DNA of 64,000 bases from Acidobacteriota bacterium (lineage in GTDB: Bacteria; Acidobacteriota; UBA6911), in contig JAAYAJ010000098.1 in assembly GCA_012719455.1 (NCBI GenBank), positions 1 through 64,000 on the forward strand. The letters run 5' to 3'. Made by a program: the position numbers and the translations under genes. Under the pieces are notes generated by a model. The model was not told where the DNA came from. It ran no database searches and worked only from the letters and a program-made list of their open reading frames with translations. Below are positions 1 through 13,405 of this stretch, piece by piece; the first letter of the stretch is position 1; each line of letters opens with the position of its first letter.

Positions 1-1486
<1,486 letters not shown>

Positions 1487-1519
1487 GATCGTCCCCCTTC
1501 TGCCGGTTTTCCCGGATTG

Positions 1520-1525
1520 ATTGTA
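1520..1525 (-). promoter_or_regulatory. Candidate -10 box for aspA
   Basis: The minus strand reads TACAAT preceded by TG, about 35 nt upstream of the aspA start. No good -35 hexamer is visible, so this is tentative. Confidence 0.35.
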
Positions 1526-1580
1526 CACCAGCCGGGGGAAAAGGGCATCGTCGGTGGGCGCCCCCGCGGCGGCCGCGATT

Positions 1581-1589
1581 TGCTACAAT
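1581..1589 (+). promoter_or_regulatory. Extended -10 promoter for the TPR lipoprotein gene
   Basis: TGCTACAAT is an exact TGn-extended -10 element (TACAAT) 25 nt before the ATG at 1615. There is no matching -35, which extended -10 promoters often lack. Together with the minus-strand box at 1520-1525 this makes a divergent promoter region. Confidence 0.5.
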
Positions 1590-1614
1590 AAAGGCAAACG
1601 GGAGGGAGGGCTTC

Positions 1615-2430
1615 ATGCGGATACTGAACCGGGTTTACGGGACGATTTTCCTCTTCGGGCTGCTTGCGGCCCTGGGCGGGAGCGCCTGCGCCGGACGCGT
1701 GGCCCATGTTCCCGTGTCGGAGGAGGCGATCCGGCGCGCACAATTCGCCCTCAAGGAGGGGGACCAGGCCTTCGCGCGGCGGGATTACTACGCCGCCCTG
1801 ATCCGCTACCTCGAGGGCTCCAGACACAACCCCAACAGCGAGGTGATCGCCAACCGACTCGGAGTCACCTACGCGACACTGGGGTTCTACGACCGGGCGG
1901 AGGAGACGTTCCGGCGCGCCGTGGGACTCAACCCCAAATTCGCCCAGGGCTACAGCAACCTCGGGTCGGTCTACTTTCTCAAGAACAACCTGCGCCGGGC
2001 GGAACGGAACCTTAAAAAGGCGATCCGGCTCGACAACGGGGCAGCGTCCTTTCACCTCAACCTCGGAACCCTCTACCTGGAGAAAAACCAGGTCGCGCAG
2101 GCGATGGAAGAGTGGCGCCGCGCGTTCGAACTCGACCCCCTCTCCCTGTCCGGCAGCGGCGCCGTGAACCTTTCCCGGGGGGGGCGCGTCTCCCCCGGGG
2201 AGAGGGCGTACATGATCGCCCGGCTCTATGCCCGGCAAGGGAATATGGAGCTGGCGCTCCGGAATCTGCGCCAGGCGATCGAACTCGGTTTTTCCGACAC
2301 CAAAGCCATCCGGAAGGAACCCGACTTCGAACCGCTCCGGCAGGACCCCCGCTTCACGGACTTCGTAAGAAGCCTGGACACCCTGACTCAGCTTCAGGAC
2401 AAAGGGGATATCGGGTCCGCCGCCCCGTAG
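1615..2430 (+). CDS. TPR repeat lipoprotein (PilF/PilW-like)
   Basis: This 271-residue exported protein has a hydrophobic signal segment (IFLFGLLAALGG) ending in a cysteine (GSAC), which suggests a lipoprotein although the lipobox is not ideal. At least four tetratricopeptide repeats follow (for example ANRLGVTYATLGFYDRAEET and SNLGSVYFLKNNLRRAERNL). Such proteins are periplasmic scaffolds, and the PilF family assists secretin or pilus assembly. That role here is inference from family resemblance and from the secretion operon 4.6 kb downstream. A GGGAGGGAGGG ribosome site precedes the ATG. It is transcribed divergently from aspA and followed by a strong hairpin. Confidence 0.8.
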   Translation: MRILNRVYGTIFLFGLLAALGGSACAGRVAHVPVSEEAIRRAQFALKEGDQAFARRDYYAALIRYLEGSRHNPNSEVIANRLGVTYATLGFYDRAEETFRRAVGLNPKFAQGYSNLGSVYFLKNNLRRAERNLKKAIRLDNGAASFHLNLGTLYLEKNQVAQAMEEWRRAFELDPLSLSGSGAVNLSRGGRVSPGERAYMIARLYARQGNMELALRNLRQAIELGFSDTKAIRKEPDFEPLRQDPRFTDFVRSLDTLTQLQDKGDIGSAAP

Positions 2431-2434
2431 TCTC

Positions 2435-2462
2435 AATGGGGCCGGTCTCCACCGGCCCCATT
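2435..2462 (+). terminator. Hairpin after the TPR lipoprotein gene
   Basis: A perfect 12-bp stem (AATGGGGCCGGT paired with ACCGGCCCCATT) with a 4-nt loop starts 5 nt after the stop codon. The U-tract is short (ATTTC), so termination efficiency is uncertain. Confidence 0.65.
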
Positions 2463-2616
2463 TCGAGGGCTGCGTCCGCTGCCGCGGGCAAGTCGGGCGC
2501 GCGGCCGCCCGGGGAGAGCGCCAAGGCCGCCACAACGGTATCGACATGCCCCAGACATCCATCGCTCTGCGCGCCCCTGCCAAGCCAAACCCGCAAACCC
2601 GACCTCCCGGGGCGCA

Positions 2617-2649
2617 TTGACTCCCCCCCCCCTATCTGATAGGTTATGC
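2617..2649 (+). promoter_or_regulatory. Possible secA promoter with a C10 tract in the spacer
   Basis: TTGACT at 2617-2622 resembles a -35 box. It is followed at once by ten consecutive C residues (2623-2632) and then by TATGCT at 2644-2649. The spacing to TATGCT is 21 bp, longer than optimal. A weaker hexamer lies at the 17-bp spacing. Confidence 0.3.
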
Positions 2650-2677
2650 TGTTCATATCCTCTGGAGAGTGTCTCCA

Positions 2678-5359
<2,682 letters not shown>

Positions 5360-5379
5360 TCAGCCAATCTTTTCGATAA

Positions 5380-6861
<1,482 letters not shown>

Positions 6862-6880
6862 GGGGCCGGGGAGCGGCCCC
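6862..6880 (+). terminator. GC-rich hairpin directly after guaB
   Basis: GGGGCCG pairs with CGGCCCC around a 5-nt loop, starting at the base after the stop codon. There is no T-run, so this may be a weak terminator or only an mRNA 3'-end structure. Confidence 0.4.
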
Positions 6881-6949
6881 GGAGCCCGGAAGGCCGCCGG
6901 AATAACATCGCTGGCACTGCGTGCCCCGGCCGATGTATGCTGGAGGACA

Positions 6950-7078
6950 ATGGGTTTCCTAAAACCGCAGGCGCGTCCGGTTACGCTGGTTCCTCATGAG
7001 ACCGCGCGCGTCCGACCGGGACGGGGAAGGGCGCGGCAACGGTCATTTCCGGCATCAATACGGGTGGACTATCGGTGA
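6950..7078 (+). CDS. Possible 42-residue leader ORF coupled to gspE
   Basis: ATG at 6950 follows TGGAGGACA, a strong ribosome site, and opens a 42-codon frame (MGFLKPQARPVTLVPHETAR...) whose TGA at 7076-7078 overlaps the GTG start of gspE at 7075. The peptide is rich in arginine and proline and I recognise no family. It could be a leader peptide that couples translation into the secretion operon, or a chance frame in GC-rich DNA. The ribosome site and the exact overlap are its only support. Confidence 0.3.
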   Translation: MGFLKPQARPVTLVPHETARVRPGRGRARQRSFPASIRVDYR

Positions 7079-8805
7079 GCATCGGAATAGAGACTCTCAA
7101 ATCCAAGCCCTTCATCGGGCAGGTGTTCCTGGAGCGCGGCCTCATCGACGCGGAAGAGCTGCGGACGGCCCTCGGGCTCCAGGCGGAATCGCGTGAAAAA
7201 CTGGGCAAGATCCTGGTCGATCTCGGCTACGTTTCGGAAAAGGACTGCCTCGCCGTGGTGAGCGAACATATCGGCGTCCCCGCCGCCGGCGCCGCCGATT
7301 ACCCGAAGGTGCCGGTGCTCGACGGGGTGCTCTCCTTCCGGTTTATGAAACTGTGCCGCTTCGTCCCGGTCGGCCTGGAAAACGGCCGCCTGGCCCTGGC
7401 GATGGCCGACCCGCTCGACGCCGCCACCCTCGACGCGGTGCGCCAGGCGACAGGGTACGAGCTGCAACCGCTGCTCGGCGCCGAAAGCGAAATCCTGGAC
7501 GCGCTGGAAAATTACTACGGTTCCTCCGCCAGCACCCTGGGGAGGATCATCGAGGGGATCGACGAGGGGGAGATCGAAACCCTCTCCGACGAGATCGACG
7601 ACATCGAGCAGCTGAAGGACCTGGCGAGCGAAGCCCCCGTCATCCGGCTGGTCAACCTCCTGATCTCCCGGGCGATCGAGAACCGGGCCAGCGACATCCA
7701 CATCGAGCCGTTCGAAAAGGACCTCAAGGTGCGCTACCGGATCGACGGCATCCTCTACGACGTCGAATCCCCCCCGAAAAAGCTGAAGGCCGCCGTCATC
7801 AGCCGGATCAAGATCATGGCACGGCTCAACATCGCCGAGCGTCGGCTGCCCCAGGACGGGAGGATCAAGCTCAAGGTCCTCGGCAAAGAGATCGACCTGC
7901 GCGTTTCCACGCTCCCCACCCTCTACGGGGAGAGCGTCGTGATGCGCATCCTCGACAAGAGCAACACCGACCTGTACGACATCCGGCGCCTCGGCTTCCC
8001 CGAAGATTCGCTCCGTACCTTCGAGGCCCTCATCCGCCGCCCCCACGGGATCTTCCTGGTGACCGGGCCGACCGGCAGCGGCAAGACCACGACGCTGTAC
8101 AGCGCGCTCTCCACCATCAACCTCCCCGACAAGAAGATCATCACCATCGAGGACCCGATCGAATACCAGATCGAGGGAGTGAACCAGATCCACGTGAACC
8201 CGCAGATCGGGCTCACCTTCGGCACCGGCTTGCGCCACATCGTGCGCCAGGACCCCGATGTCATCATGGTGGGGGAAATCCGCGACCTGGAGACGGCCAG
8301 GATCGCCATCCAGGCGGCGCTGACGGGGCACCTCGTCTTCTCTACCCTGCACACCAACGACGCGCCGAGCGCCATCACCCGCCTGATCGACATGGGGGCG
8401 GAGGATTACCTGATCGCCTCCTCGCTCCTGGGCGTGCTGGCCCAGCGCCTGGTCCGTGTCATCTGTCCCCACTGCAGGACGGAGATCCACCCGGTGCCCG
8501 AGATGCTGGAGGATATCGGCTTCCGCCCGGGGGGAATCCCCGGGGCGCCCGACCGTTTCTACGAGGGGCGCGGCTGCGACCACTGCAGCAACACCGGCTT
8601 CATCGGCCGGATGGGGATTTACGAATTGATGGAGATCAACGACGACATCCGCAAGATGACGATCGGGAGGGCGGATGCCGGCCAGATCCGGAAAAAGGCC
8701 ATCGAAAACGGCATGCGGTCGCTCCGGGAAGACGGCTGGCTCAAGGTGCGCCGCGGGGTGACGAGCCTGTCGGAGGTGCTCCGCGTCACCCAGGAGGAAG
8801 CATGA
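7075..8805 (+). CDS. gspE: Type II secretion system ATPase GspE
   Basis: GspE is the cytoplasmic hexameric ATPase that powers pseudopilus assembly. The 576-residue protein has an N-terminal GspE/PilB domain (about 10-150), Walker A GPTGSGKTTTLYSA near residue 331, an Asp box (TIEDPIEYQIEGVNQIHVN), a Walker B/His-box region (GEIRDLETARIA, LVFSTLHTNDA), and a tetracysteine zinc site CPHC...CDHC near 465 and 503. GTG at 7075 was chosen because GGTGGA lies upstream and it overlaps the preceding small frame as GTGA. The first gene of an 11-gene secretion operon. Confidence 0.95.
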   Translation: MSIGIETLKSKPFIGQVFLERGLIDAEELRTALGLQAESREKLGKILVDLGYVSEKDCLAVVSEHIGVPAAGAADYPKVPVLDGVLSFRFMKLCRFVPVGLENGRLALAMADPLDAATLDAVRQATGYELQPLLGAESEILDALENYYGSSASTLGRIIEGIDEGEIETLSDEIDDIEQLKDLASEAPVIRLVNLLISRAIENRASDIHIEPFEKDLKVRYRIDGILYDVESPPKKLKAAVISRIKIMARLNIAERRLPQDGRIKLKVLGKEIDLRVSTLPTLYGESVVMRILDKSNTDLYDIRRLGFPEDSLRTFEALIRRPHGIFLVTGPTGSGKTTTLYSALSTINLPDKKIITIEDPIEYQIEGVNQIHVNPQIGLTFGTGLRHIVRQDPDVIMVGEIRDLETARIAIQAALTGHLVFSTLHTNDAPSAITRLIDMGAEDYLIASSLLGVLAQRLVRVICPHCRTEIHPVPEMLEDIGFRPGGIPGAPDRFYEGRGCDHCSNTGFIGRMGIYELMEINDDIRKMTIGRADAGQIRKKAIENGMRSLREDGWLKVRRGVTSLSEVLRVTQEEA

Positions 8806-8845
8806 CCTTCCGGCCCGCCACGACCGGCCGGTAAGCGGGGGACCT

Positions 8846-10066
8846 ATGCCGTCATACAGCTATCGCGCCAGCACCATGGAGGGGAAGATCGTCGAGGGTT
8901 CCATGGAATCCGCCGACGAAGGGACCGTGGCCATGAAGCTCCAGGAGATGGGGCTTCTTCCCATCCGCATCGGGGCCGCGACGCGCCCCTCCGCCCTGAC
9001 GCGCGAGGTGGAGTGGCCCTGGAAAACGCGCCGCATCCACCCCAGGGACCTGCTCGTGTTCACCTCCGAACTCCGGACCCTGGCCCACGCGGGCTTCCCC
9101 CTCGACCGCAGCCTGGCCATCCTGGGCCAGCTGGCTGAAAGCCCGGCCATGGCCGAGGTGATCCAGAACGTGCTCAAGGAGGTCAAGGGGGGACGCTCGT
9201 TCTCCGAGGGGCTGGCCCGGCACCCGGAGGTGTTCCCAAAGGTGTACGTCAGCATGGTGAAGGCGGGCGAAACCGGGGGGGCGCTCGACGAGATCCTCGC
9301 CCGGCTGGTCGACTACCTGGAATCGGGGGCGGAGCTCCGCTCCTACATCCTCGGCGCCATGATTTACCCCGCTCTGCTCTCGGTGGTGGGGCTGGCGAGC
9401 GTCGCCCTCCTGACCGTCTTCGCCGTCCCCCGGTTCGCAAGCATCTTCCACGACATGGGGTTGCCCCTCCCGCTGCCGCTGGCCGTCCTCGGCGGCCTGG
9501 GGAACCTGGTCTCCGGGTATTGGTGGGCGGCGGTGCTCGCGGCCGTCGCCGCCGCGTGGTGGCTGCGGAAGTTCCGCGCCGGCGAGAAGGGGCGGCTCCA
9601 GTGGGACCGCTGGCTCCTAAGGCTCCCGCTGGTCGGCGGCGTGCTGCGCAAGATCGAGGTGGCCCGCTTTTCCCGCACCCTGGGGACTTTGCTCCACGGG
9701 GGGGTGCCGCTCCTGCAGGCGATGACCATCGTGCGCGATGTCGTCGGCAACCGGAGCATCGCCAAGATGATCGATCCGATCCGCAACGGCATCAAGAAGG
9801 GGGAGGGGATCGCCCAGCCGATGAAGCAGAGCGGCGTTTTCCCCCCGCTGGCCATGCACCTGGTGGAGGTGGGAGAGGAATCAGGGAAACTGGACGCCAT
9901 GCTCGTCGAGGTCGCCGACATCTACGACCTCGACGTCCGCAGGAGCGTCAAGAGAATCATCGCGTTTTTCGAACCGGCGCTCATCCTGCTGATGGGCATC
10001 ATCATCGGGACCATCGTGGTCTCCATGCTGCTGGCCATCTTCAGCATCAACGACATACCGTTGTAG
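8846..10066 (+). CDS. gspF: Type II secretion inner-membrane platform protein GspF
   Basis: This 406-residue polytopic inner-membrane protein matches GspF/PilC length. It begins PSYSYRASTMEGKIVEGSME and contains two T2SSF domains (about 70-190 and 270-390), each with the family's pattern of leader-helix bundle and membrane segment (for example SYILGAMIYPALLSVVGLAS, and PALILLMGIIIGTIVVSMLL at the C-terminus). It anchors the ATPase GspE and the pseudopilus at the membrane. It lies 40 nt after gspE with a GGGGGA ribosome site. Confidence 0.95.
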   Translation: MPSYSYRASTMEGKIVEGSMESADEGTVAMKLQEMGLLPIRIGAATRPSALTREVEWPWKTRRIHPRDLLVFTSELRTLAHAGFPLDRSLAILGQLAESPAMAEVIQNVLKEVKGGRSFSEGLARHPEVFPKVYVSMVKAGETGGALDEILARLVDYLESGAELRSYILGAMIYPALLSVVGLASVALLTVFAVPRFASIFHDMGLPLPLPLAVLGGLGNLVSGYWWAAVLAAVAAAWWLRKFRAGEKGRLQWDRWLLRLPLVGGVLRKIEVARFSRTLGTLLHGGVPLLQAMTIVRDVVGNRSIAKMIDPIRNGIKKGEGIAQPMKQSGVFPPLAMHLVEVGEESGKLDAMLVEVADIYDLDVRRSVKRIIAFFEPALILLMGIIIGTIVVSMLLAIFSINDIPL

Positions 10067-10104
10067 CGATGCGCGCCGGGCAGGGAACGGACAGGGAGGT
10101 TGAG

Positions 10105-10527
10105 ATGCCGGGAAGATCGAAGAAGCCGGGGCCGGAAGCGGGGTGGTCGCTCATCGAGCTGATCGTCGTGCTGGTGATCCTGGGGCTGCTGGCCGCGGTG
10201 GTGGGGCCGAAGGTGTACGACAAGCTGGCCAGGAGCAAGGACCAGATCGCCATAATCCAGGTCGGCGAACTGGAGCAGGCACTGAACCTGTTCGCCTTCG
10301 AAATCGGCCGGTACCCCGACACGAGCGAGGGGCTCCAGGCCCTGGTGCAGAACCCGGGCGGCATCGACACCTGGAAAGGCCCCTACCTGACCAAGGGGGT
10401 GCCCCGGGACCCCTGGGACCGGCCTTACACCTACCTCTGCCCGGGCCAGCACGGCGATTTCGATCTCTGCTCCGCGGGAGCGGACGGGACTGAAGGAACC
10501 GATGACGACATCTGCAACTGGAAATAG
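10105..10527 (+). CDS. gspG: Major pseudopilin GspG
   Basis: A 140-residue class III prepilin. A 13-residue basic leader ends AG and is followed by WSLIELIVVLVILGLLAAVV, with Glu at mature position 5, then the GspG body (GRYPDTSEGLQALVQNP, WGPYL-like WKGPYLTKGVPRDPWDRPY, and an acidic calcium-site-like tail DGTEGTDDDICNWK). ATG at 10105 follows AGGGAGG at good spacing, while the earlier in-frame ATG at 10069 has none. Mature residue 1 would be Trp instead of the usual Phe or Met, which is unusual. It needs a prepilin peptidase that is not in this window. Confidence 0.93.
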   Translation: MPGRSKKPGPEAGWSLIELIVVLVILGLLAAVVGPKVYDKLARSKDQIAIIQVGELEQALNLFAFEIGRYPDTSEGLQALVQNPGGIDTWKGPYLTKGVPRDPWDRPYTYLCPGQHGDFDLCSAGADGTEGTDDDICNWK

Positions 10528-10528
10528 G

Positions 10529-11017
10529 ATGCACACGGAGGGGGGCGGGGAACGGGGGTTCAGCCTCCTCGAACTCGTCATGGTGCTTGTCATCCTGGCC
10601 GCAGCCGTGGCCGTCTCCTACCCCTCCTTCACCCGGGGCTCGGCTTCCGTGGCGTTGCGCGCCGCGGGGCGCGACGTCCTCAACACCTTCCGGCACGCGC
10701 GCGAGAAGGCGGTCACGGAACAGGCCCGCCTGCACCTGGCGATCGACCGGGAACGGGGGGAACTGGTCCTCGCGGACGCCGCCGGGCGGGAGGCGGGGCG
10801 CTACACCCTTCCCGGCGAGGTCGAAATCGAGCGCCTCGCGCTCGGGGACCGGGAAATTCATGAACGGGGGATGGTCGTGCGCTTCCTGCCGAACGGGAGT
10901 TTCGAGGAAGCCAGGGTGGTGCTGAAATCGCGCACCGGGTCGCGCCTCTCGATCGTCTCCGACCCCGGGCAGGGGCGCGCGCGCATCGAACCGGGCCCGC
11001 CGGAGGTTTTCCCATGA
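10529..11017 (+). CDS. gspH: Minor pseudopilin GspH
   Basis: A type IV prepilin-like protein of about 162 residues. The leader MHTEGGGERG precedes FSLLELVMVLVILAAAVAVS, a canonical cleavage site with Glu at +5, and a GspH-like body follows (LRAAGRDVLNTFRHAREKAV). Minor pseudopilins form the tip of the pseudopilus. A second in-frame start at 10502 has an AAGGA element but only a short spacer and would overlap gspG by 26 nt, so both starts are possible. Confidence 0.85.
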   Translation: MHTEGGGERGFSLLELVMVLVILAAAVAVSYPSFTRGSASVALRAAGRDVLNTFRHAREKAVTEQARLHLAIDRERGELVLADAAGREAGRYTLPGEVEIERLALGDREIHERGMVVRFLPNGSFEEARVVLKSRTGSRLSIVSDPGQGRARIEPGPPEVFP

Positions 11018-11460
11018 CCCGCCGCACGCGCGACGCCGGGGGATTCACCCTGCTCGAGGTCGTGGTGACGCTCACGATCCTGGCCCTTGGAGTGTCGCTC
11101 GTGCTCTCCCTGATGTCGGGCTCGCTGGGGAACATCCGCAAGGTGCAGTCCCGGACCCGCATCGTGGAGCATGCGCAGACGGTCATGGAACTGGCGCTGC
11201 TCGACGAGGCCATCCAAGGGGCGACGGCGTTTACGGGCGACTTCGCCGACGGCACCCGCTGGTCGGTCCAGGTGGAGGAACAGGCGCCCGACACGGCCGG
11301 GGGAACGGACCCCGGGGCGCTCGAACGGATGCCGGTGCGGCTGCTGCGCTACCGGGTGGAGATGTTCGCGCCGGGCTCGGGGGCCCCCGAGTTCGGACTC
11401 GAGACGCTGAAACTGGTGACCACCGCCGAAAACCTCCCCGCCGCACCGGTTCAGCCATGA
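11014..11460 (+). CDS. gspI: Minor pseudopilin GspI
   Basis: A 148-residue prepilin with a ten-residue leader MTRRTRDAGG and the core FTLLEVVVTLTILALGVSLV. It is assigned as GspI by order (between H and J) and by its short C-terminal domain. The start ATG overlaps the gspH stop as ATGA, implying translational coupling. GspI nucleates the I-J-K tip complex of the pseudopilus. Confidence 0.85.
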   Translation: MTRRTRDAGGFTLLEVVVTLTILALGVSLVLSLMSGSLGNIRKVQSRTRIVEHAQTVMELALLDEAIQGATAFTGDFADGTRWSVQVEEQAPDTAGGTDPGALERMPVRLLRYRVEMFAPGSGAPEFGLETLKLVTTAENLPAAPVQP

Positions 11461-12350
11461 CAGGAACCATGGAAGGACGGACGGAAGGGACGCGCGCGGA
11501 TTCGGGATTCACCCTGCTGGAACTGATCGTCGCCCTCACGCTCATGACCCTGATGGCGGTGGCGCTGTGGGCCGTCTTCAGCATCAGCCTCCGCTCCTGG
11601 TCCACGGGTACCAACCGGATCGAGTCCGCCGGGCGGCACCGCTACGTCATGGACGCCACCCGAAAGCAGATCGCTTCCGCCTACCCCGTCGGGGCGCCCG
11701 GGAACGTCACGAATGCGGGTGGTGTGCCGCCGGCCGCCGAGCAGGGCGCCTCCGCCCCGCTCTTTTTCGGAAGCAGGGACAGCCTGGTATTCGTGAGCCT
11801 CAACTCGCGCCGCTTTTTCGAGAGTCCCGGGCTGACGCTGGCCGCCTACCGGGCGGTCCCGGACGAGGAGGGGACGCTTGCCCTCGTCACCGGGGAGAGG
11901 CCCTACACCGGGGGGGAAGCCGACCCCGAGGCGCTCCCGGAGGGGAACCCGCTCTTCGAGGGCCTCGCCGAATGCATCTTCGAATATTTCGACCCCGGCA
12001 CGGAGCCGGGCGCGGCCCGCTGGGTTCCGGAGTGGGACGGGAGCGCGGCGGGCACCCTGCCGGCCGCCGTCCGCCTTACCCTGGTGTCCCCCGACAGCGG
12101 GAGCGGGCGGCTCGAACGGCAGATGGTGATCCCCATCCGCGCCCGCGACACGATCACCGCCCCCGTCGTGCTCAACCCCTTCGCCGAGGGGGGGTTGCGG
12201 GGAAGGCGGGGCGCCATGCAGGGGGGACCGCGGGGCGGGACGCAGGGGGGGCAGCGGGGCATGATGCGGGGCGCCATGCCGAAAGGAGCACCCGAGGGGA
12301 CGCCCGAGGGGAGGCGGGGCGGGAGACGGGGAATGGGAGGACGTCCATGA
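11457..12350 (+). CDS. gspJ: Minor pseudopilin GspJ with an Arg/Gly-rich tail
   Basis: A 297-residue prepilin with a 17-residue leader, then FTLLELIVALTLMTLMAVAL and a GspJ-type beta domain (residues 60-235). This is longer than typical GspJ because the last 50 or so residues are an Arg/Gly/Met/Pro-rich low-complexity tail (GRRGAMQGGPRGG, GMMRGAMPKGAPEGTPEG, GRRGGRRGMGG). The ATG overlaps the gspI stop as ATGA. The tail is coded in frame right up to the gspK overlap, so it is not an obvious frameshift artefact. Its function is unknown. Confidence 0.85.
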   Translation: MTGTMEGRTEGTRADSGFTLLELIVALTLMTLMAVALWAVFSISLRSWSTGTNRIESAGRHRYVMDATRKQIASAYPVGAPGNVTNAGGVPPAAEQGASAPLFFGSRDSLVFVSLNSRRFFESPGLTLAAYRAVPDEEGTLALVTGERPYTGGEADPEALPEGNPLFEGLAECIFEYFDPGTEPGAARWVPEWDGSAAGTLPAAVRLTLVSPDSGSGRLERQMVIPIRARDTITAPVVLNPFAEGGLRGRRGAMQGGPRGGTQGGQRGMMRGAMPKGAPEGTPEGRRGGRRGMGGRP

Positions 12351-13405
12351 CCATGGAAAACACCCGCCCGGCCCCCGGGATCCCGGTCGACGCCCCCTCT
12401 CCCCGCGGCCGCTCCCACGCACAGGAGGGGGTCATCCTGATCGGGCTTCTATGGATCCTGACGGCGCTCGGGGTGATCGCCCTGAGCTTCGCCCGGGAGA
12501 GCTTCGTGGAGGTGACCGCCGCCCGCAACATGCAGTCGATGGAAAGGGCGGGCTTTGCGGCCCGGGCCGGAATCGAGACCGCCGTCTACCGCCTGCTGGC
12601 CCGACAGTATGCCCGCTCCGCACAACCGGCCGACTCGATGCAGGAGCCGGACCCGATCGAGGCGGGCCGCCTCGAGGGGAGTTTCGCCGGGAGTGTCTAC
12701 AAGGTGGAGATCCAGGACGAATCGGGCAAACTCAACGTCAACCTGGTCTCAGAAGCCCAGCTTGCGGCGTTGATTGAGGCCGCCGGCATCCCCCAGCCGG
12801 ACTCCGGGATCATCCTCGAATCGATCCTGGACTGGAAGGACCAGGACACGGCGCACCGGACCAACGGGGCCGAGGACGACTATTACCAGTCCCTCGATCC
12901 CCCCTACCGGGCGAAAAACGGGAGGATCGACACGATCGAGGAGCTCCTGCTGGTGCGCGGCGTCACGCCCGATTATTTTTACGGCCGCTACGAGAAGGGA
13001 CCGGACGGAGCCCCGGTGTACCGCATCGGCCTGGCGCGGCTCCTGACCGTCTATTCCACGCGCGGGCAGGTGAACGTCAACCACGCCCCCCTGCCCGTGC
13101 TCCTGTCCATCCCCGGGATACCGGAGGACGCGGCGCGGGCGATTTACGAGCAGCGGAAGATCCGGCCGTTCCGGAATATCGCCGAGATGAGAAACTCCAT
13201 CCCCTTCCCGGTCGGGACCTGGGGGGCGCAGCTCACCACGGCGCAGACCGGCGTCTTCACCCTCACGGCGGAGGCGCGCGAAGAAAACAGTAAGGCGCGC
13301 AGGGTCATCCGCACTATAATCAGTCTCAGCCCGGGCGCGAAGGCACCCTACCGGACGTTGTACTGGAATGAAAATGTATCCGATTACGAAAGCATGACGC
13401 CATGA
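12347..13405 (+). CDS. gspK: Minor pseudopilin GspK
   Basis: A 352-residue protein with an N-terminal hydrophobic helix (GVILIGLLWILTALGVIALS) and the GspK alpha-domain pattern including DESGKLNVNL, LESILDWKDQD and the helix-hairpin-helix-like VNVNHAPLPVLLSIPGIPED. GspK caps the pseudopilus tip. The usual Glu at +5 is missing, as is common in GspK. The ATG at 12347 overlaps the gspJ stop and follows GGGAGG. The overlapping frame of gspJ stays open far upstream, but only this start has a ribosome site. Confidence 0.9.
   Translation: MTMENTRPAPGIPVDAPSPRGRSHAQEGVILIGLLWILTALGVIALSFARESFVEVTAARNMQSMERAGFAARAGIETAVYRLLARQYARSAQPADSMQEPDPIEAGRLEGSFAGSVYKVEIQDESGKLNVNLVSEAQLAALIEAAGIPQPDSGIILESILDWKDQDTAHRTNGAEDDYYQSLDPPYRAKNGRIDTIEELLLVRGVTPDYFYGRYEKGPDGAPVYRIGLARLLTVYSTRGQVNVNHAPLPVLLSIPGIPEDAARAIYEQRKIRPFRNIAEMRNSIPFPVGTWGAQLTTAQTGVFTLTAEAREENSKARRVIRTIISLSPGAKAPYRTLYWNENVSDYESMTP

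Noticed and set aside
6912-6926. TGGCAC-like sequence as a second sigma-54 promoter before gspE
   Set aside because: The required TTGC at the right spacing is absent. It reads TGCC instead, and GGCAC-TGC-GTGCC is just a short palindrome.
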